Assembly: GCF_004022705.2 (NCBI RefSeq)
Contig: NZ_RZOY02000003.1
Span: 1 to 64,000 of the forward strand
Source of the DNA: Mesorhizobium sp. M2D.F.Ca.ET.226.01.1.1
GTDB taxonomy: Bacteria > Pseudomonadota > Alphaproteobacteria > Rhizobiales > Rhizobiaceae
Reading direction: 5' to 3'
DNA: 64,000 bases
Part shown: positions 53,910 to 61,264 of the stretch, piece by piece
How the letters are laid out: each line of letters starts with the position of its first letter
How positions within the stretch are numbered: position 1 is the first letter of the stretch
The notes under the pieces: generated by a model
Told to the model about the DNA's origin: nothing
The model's input: the letters and a program-made list of their open reading frames with translations, nothing else
Databases searched by the model: none
Translations under genes and position numbers: made by a program

Positions 53910-55544
53910 TTAGGCCAGCTTGTCCAGCAACGGCTTCAGCCTGTCCCCATAGCGCTTCCACAGATCGACCGAACCATGATACATCGGCTGGCGCACCTGC
54001 GCCGCCGATGCCGTGCGGACCGGCCGGTCCGTCTCGTGGAACGACAGCACCTTGTCGTCCCAGGGCAGGCCGAGATGGGCCATCAGCGCCCGTGTCTGCC
54101 CTTCCTGGTCGGCGACGAAATCCTCATAGCGCACGTCGTGCACGACGCCCGGCAGCACCTTGTGCCAATGCGCCATGATGTCGGTGTAGAGGTTATGGAA
54201 ATCGGCGAGCTCGCCGAGATCGTAGCCGTAACGGTGGCTGTCGCCGCGGAAATGCACCTTGAAGATCGACAGGCAGGTGGCCGCCGCATCGCGAGCGCAA
54301 TGCACGATCCTGGCTTTCGGCAGCATCATGTGCAGGAAGCCGACCAGCATGAAGTTGCCCGGCATCTTGTCGGTGACATGGCGGAAGCCCGGATAGCGGT
54401 CATGCAGGGTGTCGAGATAGGCCTGCCCGGCTTCGGCGAACGCCTTGTCCGGCATATCGAGGATCCCGCTCGGGAATCCACCCGGCATGCTCATCGGAAA
54501 CTGCTTGCCGACCGCAGTCTTCAGGATGCTCAACTCGCCTGCGCCATAGACTTGCGGATGGCTGGCGATGATCTGCTCGACCAGCGTGGTGCCGGAGCGC
54601 GGCATGCCGACGACGAAGATCGGGGTATCGTCGGAAATATCGCTCGTCGGGTGCTTGCCGAAGAAGGGCTTGTCGAAGACCGCCTTCATCGCCTCGAACT
54701 CGTCGCGCGTGCGGACCGGATCGTAGTCGATTCCCTGGCGGCGGATGGCGTTGCCCTCGGCGAAATAGTCGAACGCGCGGCCATAGTCCTTGAGGTCGTC
54801 ATTGACCTTGCCGAGACCGAAGGAAAGCTGCATGCGCGCCAGGCTGCCCAGCGGCGCCTTGGCATGCTCGGCTTCCATGCCGGCAAGCTCCTTGTCGCGC
54901 TCGGTCTGGCGCTTGACCTGGGTCAAAAGCAGCCAGGCCTTGGCCATGCCGGGAACAACCGCCACTGCCTGCCGGGCAAGATCGGCAGCCTCGCCGAGCT
55001 TGCCCTTCTCCATCATGGCCACGCCCAGGCTATAGAGCAGCTCGGCATCCTTCGGCCGGATCGACAAGGACTCGCGGAACAGCGCGATCGCTTCATCCAG
55101 CCGCCCGGCTTCCTGCAGCGTTTCCGCAAGCCCGATGCGGGCGCGGACATGGAACGGGTTGCGGCCGATCGTGCCGCGATAGATGTCCTCGGCGGCGTCG
55201 AACTGCCCGAGCTGCTTCAGCGACGAACCGAGATTGTCGCGCGCCGCCAGCTGGTCCGGCCGGATGTCCACCGCGCCGCGGAAGAAATCGACCGCGGCGG
55301 CGACACGACCGAGGTCGCGCATGACCGTGCCCATATTGTTGAGGAAGTCGGCATTCCTAGGCTGCAGCGTCACCGACTGCTCGATGAGATCGAGCCCCTC
55401 CTCGCTGCGACCCGTCTGGTGCAGCAGCAATCCGAGGAAATGCAACGCGGCGGCATGGTTCGGCTGCTGCCCCAGGACCTGCCGATAGAGCGCCTCGGCT
55501 TCCTGACGGCGTCCGGCCTGGTGCAGCTGCAGCGCGCGCTGCAC
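53910..55544 (-). CDS. TPR-repeat sulfotransferase
   Basis: 544 residues. About six TPR repeats occupy residues 1-240 (e.g. AEALYRQVLGQQPNHAAALH, AEDIYRGTIGRNPFHVRARI). A sulfotransferase domain follows (about 305-540) with PAPS 5'-phosphate loop VGMPRSGTTLVEQII (312-326) and the 3'-phosphate contact in RIVHCARDAAATCLSIF. It transfers sulfate from PAPS to a protein, glycan or small acceptor. The start is taken at GTG 55544; the frame is open to a stop about 95 bases further but has no ATG. A single gene with a dedicated promoter presumably in the 532-base gap. Confidence 0.88.
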   Translation of the reverse strand: MQRALQLHQAGRRQEAEALYRQVLGQQPNHAAALHFLGLLLHQTGRSEEGLDLIEQSVTLQPRNADFLNNMGTVMRDLGRVAAAVDFFRGAVDIRPDQLAARDNLGSSLKQLGQFDAAEDIYRGTIGRNPFHVRARIGLAETLQEAGRLDEAIALFRESLSIRPKDAELLYSLGVAMMEKGKLGEAADLARQAVAVVPGMAKAWLLLTQVKRQTERDKELAGMEAEHAKAPLGSLARMQLSFGLGKVNDDLKDYGRAFDYFAEGNAIRRQGIDYDPVRTRDEFEAMKAVFDKPFFGKHPTSDISDDTPIFVVGMPRSGTTLVEQIIASHPQVYGAGELSILKTAVGKQFPMSMPGGFPSGILDMPDKAFAEAGQAYLDTLHDRYPGFRHVTDKMPGNFMLVGFLHMMLPKARIVHCARDAAATCLSIFKVHFRGDSHRYGYDLGELADFHNLYTDIMAHWHKVLPGVVHDVRYEDFVADQEGQTRALMAHLGLPWDDKVLSFHETDRPVRTASAAQVRQPMYHGSVDLWKRYGDRLKPLLDKLA

Positions 55545-56076
55545 ATAGGGATCGAGCGGGCTGGCCGTTCCTGGCTTGCCACTCGCGTTTGCCGCTCTTC
55601 TTTGATCTCTGTTAATGGGAAACCTGCCGTGTTTGTTGGTCCGCCGGACCTAAGCCATGCGGGCTGGAGATTCAAGGCTAAGCAACACCACGCGCGTTGC
55701 GGTGTCCAGACCCGCAACCGTCGATCGGCAGCCTCACTCTGGCCCATGCTTGGCCCTTCTCTGGCCGATGACCCGTGCCGGCACGAGGTCTATCGAGGCG
55801 CCTGCGTTGGACGCGCCGCGGGCCGCCCGCGACCGTCGTCTTGCAACCATCACGTTTCCGTGTAATAAATTTCCCCGTTCGGGCATTTGCGACCCGGAGA
55901 GCGGAACGTTTTGGACGACCTTTCCCCGATAAGTGTGAATCTCTGACAGCCCCGTTTTTCGGCGGGGGGTTTGACCATGCGCGAATGCATGACTGCCGAA
56001 GCAACCACCGGGATTTGCCCAAGGCGCGAGGCAGCGGGCAAACCACAAGACTGACACGGGTGAAGGAGTTTCCCCA
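55545..56076. other. 532-base regulatory gap upstream of the cold-shock gene
   Basis: No protein gene is supported. The first 95 bases may hold the upstream end of the divergent sulfotransferase frame. The rest contains GTTTTTCGGCGGGG, a TTGACC box at about 55971 and a long leader before the csp ATG, consistent with the structured, long 5' leaders of cspA genes. The leader ends GAAGGAGTTTCCCC, shared with the second csp gene. Confidence 0.45.
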
Positions 56077-56289
56077 ATGGCCCAGACCGGTACCGTAAAG
56101 TTCTTCAACGCCACCAAAGGCTTCGGCTTCATCACGCCGGATGGCGGCGCCAAGGACGTGTTCGTCCACATTTCCGCGATCGAGGCATCTGGCCTGCGTA
56201 CGCTGGTCGACGGCCAGAAGGTCACCTTCGACGTCGAGCCGGACCGCATGGGCAAAGGCCCGAAGGCGGTCAACCTGCGCGCCGCCTGA
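56077..56289 (+). CDS. cspA: Cold-shock-domain protein CspA family (first copy)
   Basis: 70 residues, one cold-shock OB domain. RNP1 is KGFGFITPD (about 14-22) and RNP2 is DVFVHISAI (about 27-35). It binds single-stranded RNA and DNA and acts as an RNA chaperone. It has a long leader with AAGGAG seven bases before the ATG. Followed by an intrinsic terminator and then a paralogue. Confidence 0.95.
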   Translation: MAQTGTVKFFNATKGFGFITPDGGAKDVFVHISAIEASGLRTLVDGQKVTFDVEPDRMGKGPKAVNLRAA

Positions 56290-56370
56290 TCGGCGCAGCC
56301 GCCTGTCCTTGCGGATGCAACGATGCGGCAGGATCATAAACGGGCTTTTGGACAGGCTCGAAATTGCGAA

Positions 56371-56397
56371 GGCGCGACCGAACCGTCGCGCCTTTTT
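56371..56397 (+). terminator. Intrinsic terminator between the two csp genes
   Basis: The eight-bp stem GGCGCGAC/GTCGCGCC (56371-56378 with 56385-56392) with six-base loop is followed by five T. The two csp genes are therefore separate transcription units. Confidence 0.9.
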
Positions 56398-56525
56398 CGC
56401 GCGCAAATCCTTGGATCGGCAGGCGAAAACTTTCTCTTGCCGATAGCGCTAAAATAAAGGACAAATTTCCTCTCGGGCAATTTGCCGGCCCGAGACTTGA
56501 CTTTATGGGATCAAAGGAGTTTCCC

Positions 56526-56738
56526 ATGCCGCAGACCGGCACCGTCAAATTCTTCAACCATGCCAAGGGCTTCGGCTTCATCACGCCCGACGATGGCGCG
56601 AAGGATGTCTTCGTCCACATTTCGGCTGTGCAGGCGTCGGGCCTTCCCGGTCTTGAGGATGGGCAGAAAGTGACATTCGACACCGAGCCGGACAAGCGCG
56701 GCAAGGGTCCGAAGGCCGTCAATCTGTCGATCGGCTAA
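56526..56738 (+). CDS. Cold-shock-domain protein CspA family (second copy)
   Basis: 70 residues, differing from the first copy mainly at HAKGF, the [11 protein letters not shown] loop and the C-terminal LSIG. RNP1 and RNP2 are intact. The ribosome site and following bases GGAGTTTCCC are identical to those of the first copy, so both may share post-transcriptional control. It has its own upstream region of about 130 bases after the terminator. Confidence 0.95.
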   Translation: MPQTGTVKFFNHAKGFGFITPDDGAKDVFVHISAVQASGLPGLEDGQKVTFDTEPDKRGKGPKAVNLSIG

Positions 56739-56954
56739 GCCGGCTCAGGACGGATCCGACGGAGGCTTTTCAGGCGGGACCGCTCCCGCCCGGAATGGGT
56801 TGTGCCCGGACTTTCGAAAAACAGCCGGCCTCGAAAAAATCGATTGCGCTGATTTCCGTTCAGCCTCCGTTCAGCCACGGTCTTCTATTAACTTTTGCTA
56901 AAGCCGGCTCGCATCCCCTGAAAAATGCGCGGGCCGGCGCGAAGGAGACCGAAA

Positions 56955-57365
56955 ATGAACCGTTTTCTCAAGACCGCCGTCCTGACCGCGGGCATCGCCG
57001 CGACCACTTTGGCCACCTTCTCGGCGGCCAATGCCGATGACTGGCGCTGGCACCATCATCACCATCATGGCGGCGACGCCCTCGCCGCCGGCGTTGTCGG
57101 CCTCGCGGCCGGCGCCCTGATCGGCAGCGCGCTCAGCAACCCCGGGCCGCGCTATTACGAACCGGCTTATGGGGACGACTACTATGTCGACCAGCCGGTG
57201 CGCCGCTACTATGTGCAGCCGCGCGTCGTCTATGCCGACCGCTATGCCGAGCCGTGGACCCGGGCCTGGTACGAATATTGCTCGGATCGCTATCGCACCT
57301 TCAATTCGCGGACCGGCACCTTCACGGGCAGCGACGGCGACCAGCATTTCTGCGTCGCCAATTAA
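56955..57365 (+). CDS. BA14K-family secreted protein
   Basis: 136 residues. The signal peptide MNRFLKTAVLTAGIAATTLA runs on to about ANA (residue 27), then DDWRWHHHHHHGGD with six consecutive histidines. A Gly/Ala hydrophobic segment follows (VVGLAAGALIGSAL). The BA14K C-terminus WYEYCSDRYRTFNSRTGTFT ends SDGDQHFC. BA14K proteins are small envelope or periplasmic antigens found in Rhizobiales (first from Brucella), with reported carbohydrate-binding behaviour. The GGAGA upstream of 56955 fits. Own terminator follows. Confidence 0.9.
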   Translation: MNRFLKTAVLTAGIAATTLATFSAANADDWRWHHHHHHGGDALAAGVVGLAAGALIGSALSNPGPRYYEPAYGDDYYVDQPVRRYYVQPRVVYADRYAEPWTRAWYEYCSDRYRTFNSRTGTFTGSDGDQHFCVAN

Positions 57366-57390
57366 TATTTAGGTTCCCTGCCCTAAGCAA

Positions 57391-57416
57391 AGCGCCGCCT
57401 CAAGCGGCGCTTTTTG
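57391..57416 (+). terminator. Intrinsic terminator of the BA14K gene
   Basis: Stem AGCGCCGC/GCGGCGCT (57391-57398 with 57404-57411) with loop CTCAA is followed by TTTTG. It lies 26 bases after the stop. Confidence 0.92.
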
Positions 57417-57450
57417 TTTCTGGCCTGGCCACTCGCCACTGGGCAGGTTG

Positions 57451-57581
57451 TGCTGATTCAGATCAGGCCGAGTCGAGAGCGGTAGGTTCCGAGAACCGGA
57501 GCGGAGCGTACTTTTAGGTACGTGAGCACCGGAAGCGCAGGAAACTGCCGCTCGCAGGCCGTCATCACCTGAATATCAGCA
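57451..57581. repeat. 131-base imperfect inverted repeat
   Basis: From TGCTGATTCAGATCAGGCC on the left to GGCC..ACCTGAATATCAGC on the right, the two halves are largely complementary, with a GCGTAC-TTTTAG-GTACGT centre near 57506-57523. Transcribed, it would fold into one long stem. It fills the gap between the BA14K terminator and the MBL gene. MITE-like or a dispersed rhizobial palindrome. Confidence 0.7.
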
Positions 57582-57585
57582 TAAC

Positions 57586-58227
57586 CTAGGTCAAGAACGG
57601 ATTGCTCCGCCGCTCGTCGCCGAAGCGGCTACCTGGGCCATGGCCGCAGATGAAGCCGATATCGTCGCCAAGCGGCAGCAGCTTCTTCTTGATAGAAGCG
57701 ATCAGCGCGGCGTGATCGCCGCCGGGCAGGTCCGTGCGCCCGACCGAGCCGCGAAACAGCACGTCACCGACATGCGCGAACTTGGCCGCGCGGTTGTAGT
57801 AGACGACATGGCCCGGCGCATGCCCCGGGCAATGCAGCACTTCGAACACGTGATTGCCGAAGGACACCGTCTCGCCTTCGGTAAGGAAGCGGTCCGGCAC
57901 GCAATTGCGCACTGGATCGGTGAGGCCGAAACGCTTGGCCTGGTTCTCGAGATTGGCAAGCAGCGGCTTGTCGGCCTCGTGCGGGCCGATGATGTCGATG
58001 CCGAGCGCCTCCTTCAGCTCCATCGCGCCGCCGGCATGGTCGATATGGCCATGCGTGATCCAGATCGCGCCGGCTTTGATCGCATTGTCCTTCAGCGCCT
58101 TGAGCACCTGGTCGACATCGCCGCCGGGATCGACGACGACGCCGGTTTTGTCGTCCATGTCGAACAGGATGGTGCAATTCTGCTGGAAGGGCGTGACCGG
58201 CACGATACCGGCGTTGAGCTGACCCAT
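57586..58227 (-). CDS. MBL-fold metallo-hydrolase (glyoxalase II-like)
   Basis: 213 residues. Metal-binding THGHIDHAGG gives H59, H61, D63 and H64, followed by FEVLHCPGHAPGHVVYY and DVLFRGSVGRTDLPGGDH, and a final GHGPGS. This is the short glyoxalase-II-like or persulfide dioxygenase-like hydrolase widespread in bacteria. Probably hydrolyses a thioester such as lactoylglutathione, but the substrate is unsettled. The start at 58227 (MGQLNAGIVPV) has GAAAGGAAA upstream. Confidence 0.9.
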   Translation of the reverse strand: MGQLNAGIVPVTPFQQNCTILFDMDDKTGVVVDPGGDVDQVLKALKDNAIKAGAIWITHGHIDHAGGAMELKEALGIDIIGPHEADKPLLANLENQAKRFGLTDPVRNCVPDRFLTEGETVSFGNHVFEVLHCPGHAPGHVVYYNRAAKFAHVGDVLFRGSVGRTDLPGGDHAALIASIKKKLLPLGDDIGFICGHGPGSRFGDERRSNPFLT

Positions 58228-58243
58228 GGCTTTCCTTTCTCGA

Positions 58244-58260
58244 GCAATTCCAGGAAAAGT
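58244..58260. repeat. Second copy of a 17-base intergenic motif
   Basis: GCAATTCCAGGAAAAGT is identical to 8850-8866, where it is one arm of an inverted repeat. It stands upstream of the MBL gene. Confidence 0.7.
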
Positions 58261-58391
58261 CTGAACCGCTCCGGTTATCGCCCTGATGTAGACAGGCGGG
58301 CAAACGCCGTCCACTGCCGGCCAGCGCAAATATCCAGGAAACGAAAATGGGCGGCCGAAGCCGCCCATCGGAAAACCAGAAGCGAGAGGCC

Positions 58392-58700
58392 TTACTTCTT
58401 CATCGCGTTCATGACCGCGCCGATGATGCCGGTCAGGATGGCCCCGCCGCCGACGCCGCCGAGAAGGTTCTTCAGGTCGAGCGCGCTGCCGATGCCGCCC
58501 GCCGCTGCCGCTGCGTCGACTCCACCACCACCCAGCAGACTGCCAAGGATGGCCGCACCGCCGACGCCGCCGATCGCGCCGCTGAGGATTTTGGTAAGCT
58601 GGCCCATCGCCGCCTGCTTCAGCGCCGCGCCAACCGCCTGGCCACCGATGACGCCGGCAATTACTTGTACAACGATCTGAATAATCGTGTTGCTGTCCAT
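58392..58700 (-). CDS. Small glycine-zipper hydrophobic protein
   Basis: 102 residues. After a polar start it is nearly all Gly, Ala, Ile, Leu and Val with GxxxG/GxxxA spacing in two blocks (VVQVIAGVIGGQAVGAAL; ILSGAIGGVGGAAILGSLLG), ending GAVMNAMKK. Likely membrane-associated or pore-like oligomer, similar in style to glycine-zipper or colicin-V-type peptides, but no leader or immunity gene is present. GGAGGGA upstream of 58700 sets the start. Function unknown. Confidence 0.7.
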   Translation of the reverse strand: MDSNTIIQIVVQVIAGVIGGQAVGAALKQAAMGQLTKILSGAIGGVGGAAILGSLLGGGGVDAAAAAGGIGSALDLKNLLGGVGGGAILTGIIGAVMNAMKK

Positions 58701-58792
58701 GTAACTAGTCCCTCCATAGCCGCCAGCCTCCTCGGGCCGACGCCACATGAGACGCCGAATTGTTCGAAAGTCAAATGCACAAAAGCTTAAAT

Positions 58793-58817
58793 AAAAAGGG
58801 CGGCTGCAAAACCGCCC
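58793..58817 (-). terminator. Intrinsic terminator of ilvE
   Basis: On the minus strand GGGCGG/CCGCCC (58812-58817 with 58798-58803), loop of eight, is followed by five T (complement of 58793-58797), 28 bases after the ilvE stop. Confidence 0.85.
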
Positions 58818-58845
58818 CTATTGCACAAAAAAGCTGTGACTATCG

Positions 58846-59739
58846 CTATTCTGCGGCGATCGCATGCTTTGGTTGCACTGCAGCAGAATAGTCGTTCATC
58901 AACGTCTTGGTGATCTCGCCAATCTCGAATCGGTATGGCCCGATCTCCGAGACCGGCGTGACCTCGGCGGCCGTGCCGGTGAGGAAGCACTGCTCGAAAC
59001 CTTCGAGTTCCTCCGGCATGATGGCGCGCTCGATCACCTCGAAACCGCGGTCCTTCGCAAGGCCGATCACGGTGCGGCGGGTGATGCCGTCAAGGAAGCA
59101 GTCGGGCGTCGGCGTGTGGATCTTGCCGTCCTTGACGAAGAAGATGTTGGCGCCCGTGGCTTCCGCGACCTGGCCGCGCCAGTCGAGCATCATAGCGTCG
59201 GCGTAGCCCTTGGCCTCGGCGGCATGCTTGGACAGCGTGCAAATCATGTAGAGGCCGGCGGCCTTCGACTTGGATGGCGCGGTTCGCGGATCGGGCCGGC
59301 GCCATTCGGCGACATCGAGGCGAATGCCCTTGAGCTTCTGCGCGGGGTCGAAATAGCTCGGCCACTGCCAGATGGCGATGGCGCAGTTGATGCGGTTGTT
59401 CTGCGCCGAAACGCCCATCTGCTCGCTGCCGCGCCAGGCGATCGGGCGCACATAGGCGTCCTGGAAACCCTGCTTCTTCAAAAGCGTGCGGCAGGCCTCG
59501 TCGATCTCTGCGACCGTATAGGGAATCTTGAAACCGAGCAGGCGCGCCGATTCATGCAGGCGCTCATTGTGCTCGGTCAGCTTGAAGATCTGACCGCCAT
59601 AGGCGCGCTCGCCCTCGAAGACGGCGCTGGCATAGTGCAGGCCATGGGTCAGCACATGGACCTTGGCGTCGGCCCATTTGACGAACTCGCCGTTCATCCA
59701 GATGAAGCCTTCCAGTTGATCGAAGGGAACGGATGCCAT
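58846..59739 (-). CDS. ilvE: Branched-chain amino-acid aminotransferase (class IV)
   Basis: 297 residues. A class IV PLP enzyme: ASAVFEGERAYGG (38-50), the active-site lysine K159 in SKSKAAGLYMICTL, EATGANIFFVKDGKIHTP, FLDGITRRTVIGLAKD and FLTGTAAEVTPV. It transaminates leucine, isoleucine and valine. The start at 59739 (MASVPFDQLEG) has GGGAGG upstream; a longer frame upstream is without merit. It stands divergent from the MarR-family gene with an operator-like palindrome between. Confidence 0.93.
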   Translation of the reverse strand: MASVPFDQLEGFIWMNGEFVKWADAKVHVLTHGLHYASAVFEGERAYGGQIFKLTEHNERLHESARLLGFKIPYTVAEIDEACRTLLKKQGFQDAYVRPIAWRGSEQMGVSAQNNRINCAIAIWQWPSYFDPAQKLKGIRLDVAEWRRPDPRTAPSKSKAAGLYMICTLSKHAAEAKGYADAMMLDWRGQVAEATGANIFFVKDGKIHTPTPDCFLDGITRRTVIGLAKDRGFEVIERAIMPEELEGFEQCFLTGTAAEVTPVSEIGPYRFEIGEITKTLMNDYSAAVQPKHAIAAE

Positions 59740-59950
59740 GGAAACCTCCCGCGGGCGGGCCCGCAAATCGTTGTGTTTTATAGCCTTGGTGCCGGCCCCC
59801 GTCACAGGATCCGAAACGCTGGCCAGTGCTTGGAAGCGTAGGCGGATATTCAATTCGTGGCAAACTCAGGAAGTTCCGGAAAAACGGCTTCCTCTTGCCT
59901 TTTCGTTCGCAATCCGCCGAAAAGCTTGTCAAAAATTATCATTGCCCGGA

Positions 59951-59977
59951 AATTACGTCAATAGTACTGACATAATT
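59951..59977. promoter_or_regulatory. MarR-type operator between ilvE and the MarR gene
   Basis: AATTACGTCA (59951-59960) and TGACATAATT (59968-59977) are inverted copies with one mismatch and a 7-base spacer. The right arm ends 21 bases before the MarR start. Suits autoregulation by the adjacent MarR-family protein (inference). Confidence 0.65.
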
Positions 59978-59998
59978 CCCGCCTCGCATGGAGAAATG

Positions 59999-60526
59999 AT
60001 GACGAGCCCCGCAGCCGGAAAACCGATCAGGACGGCCATCACCGATGAGGACGGCATCGACTTCGCCATCATCGAACTGTTTTTCTTCGCCTATCGCGAT
60101 TTCACCTCCGATCCGGACCAGATCCTTGCCGATTACGGCTTCGGCCGCGCCCATCATCGTGTGCTGCACTTCGTCAACCGCAGGCCGGGCCTGACCGTCG
60201 CCGAGCTGCTCGATGTGCTGAAGATCACCAAGCAGAGCCTAGCGCGGGTCTTGAAGCAGCTGATCGATACCGATCATATTGTCCAGGTGCAGGGTCCGCG
60301 CGACCGCCGGCAGCGCGAACTCTACCCGACCGCCAAGGGCCGCGCCCTGGCCCTTGCGCTGGCGCGGCCACAGTCGCGCCGCATCCGTGCGGCATTGGAG
60401 GATTCCGGAACCACCGAACGCGCCACGATCGAGCGATTCCTGGAAGCGATGGTCAATCCGGAACTAAGAGCGCAGATCGACATTGTGCCTGCGCAAACAT
60501 CGGGGAAGAACCATGGAGACCATTGA
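59999..60526 (+). CDS. MarR-family transcriptional regulator (PetP-like)
   Basis: 175 residues. The winged helix of MarR proteins occupies about 45-120: FGRAHHRVLHFVNRRPGLTV, then ELLDVLKITKQSLARVLKQL and the wing VQGPRDRRQRELYPTAKG. The overlapping OmpR-type gene downstream recalls petP-petR of purple bacteria and Brucella, where MarR-type PetP pairs with PetR; the name is therefore a suggestion from context. Two adjacent ATG codons (59996, 59999) are possible; the second has better spacing from GGAG. Confidence 0.85.
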   Translation: MTSPAAGKPIRTAITDEDGIDFAIIELFFFAYRDFTSDPDQILADYGFGRAHHRVLHFVNRRPGLTVAELLDVLKITKQSLARVLKQLIDTDHIVQVQGPRDRRQRELYPTAKGRALALALARPQSRRIRAALEDSGTTERATIERFLEAMVNPELRAQIDIVPAQTSGKNHGDH

Positions 60527-61232
60527 GAAGGTTGATCATCCGGCCGCGCCCGACGATGACGCGCCGCATCTTCTGGTTGTCGATGACGACACGCGTATCC
60601 GCAACCTGCTCAAGCAGTACCTGTCCGAGAACGGCTTTCGCGTCACTGTCGCCGGCAATTCCGGCGAAGCAAGGCGCAAGCTCGCCGGGCTCGATTTCGA
60701 CCTTTTGGTGCTCGACGTCATGATGCCGGGCGAAACCGGCGTCGACCTCACCAAGGCGCTGCGGGCGGAGAAGAACGTGCCGATCCTGATGCTGACGGCG
60801 CTATCCGAGACCGACAGCCGCATCACCGGGCTGGAAGCCGGCGCCGACGATTACCTGCCGAAACCATTCGATCCGCGCGAGCTGATCCTCCGCATCAACA
60901 ACATCTTGCGCCGTGGCGGCCCGGCCGCGACACCGAAGGTGGAACAGCTGGTGTTCGGCCCCTACACGTTCCAGATCGCCAAGCGCGAATTGAAGCGGGG
61001 CGGCGAGGCGCTTAAGCTGACCGACCGCGAGCAGGAGATTCTGGCGATCTTTGCCGCGCGGGCTGGCGAGACCATACCGCGCCATGAGCTGGTGGGCGAT
61101 GAATCGGATGTCGGCGAGCGCACCATCGACGTGCAGATCAACCGGCTGCGCCGCAAGATCGAGCGCGATCCGTCCAATCCGGTGTGGCTGCAGACGGTGC
61201 GCGGTATTGGGTATCGGCTCAGTGTAGAATAG
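60513..61232 (+). CDS. OmpR/PhoB-family response regulator (PetR-like)
   Basis: 239 residues. The receiver domain covers about 18-130 with acidic pocket DDD (24-26), phospho-acceptor D68 in LVLDVMMPGETG, the switch Thr in MLTALSE, and the lysine in DYLPKPFDP. A winged-helix effector domain (about 140-239) has ERTIDVQINRLRRKIERDP and the wing VRGIGYRLSVE. It overlaps the MarR-family gene by 14 bases. The histidine kinase expected next lies only 1.9 kb away, after an intervening gene on the other strand. Confidence 0.92.
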   Translation: METIEKVDHPAAPDDDAPHLLVVDDDTRIRNLLKQYLSENGFRVTVAGNSGEARRKLAGLDFDLLVLDVMMPGETGVDLTKALRAEKNVPILMLTALSETDSRITGLEAGADDYLPKPFDPRELILRINNILRRGGPAATPKVEQLVFGPYTFQIAKRELKRGGEALKLTDREQEILAIFAARAGETIPRHELVGDESDVGERTIDVQINRLRRKIERDPSNPVWLQTVRGIGYRLSVE

Positions 61233-61264
61233 CCGCCCGTTGAATCTGGAACGCAGCTTTCGCT

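Noticed and set aside
53652..55865. A 737-codon plus-strand open frame
   Set aside because: It is the complement of the TPR-sulfotransferase gene. Its translation is Arg/Ala/Gln/His-rich with no domain, while the minus strand has TPRs and the PAPS motifs.
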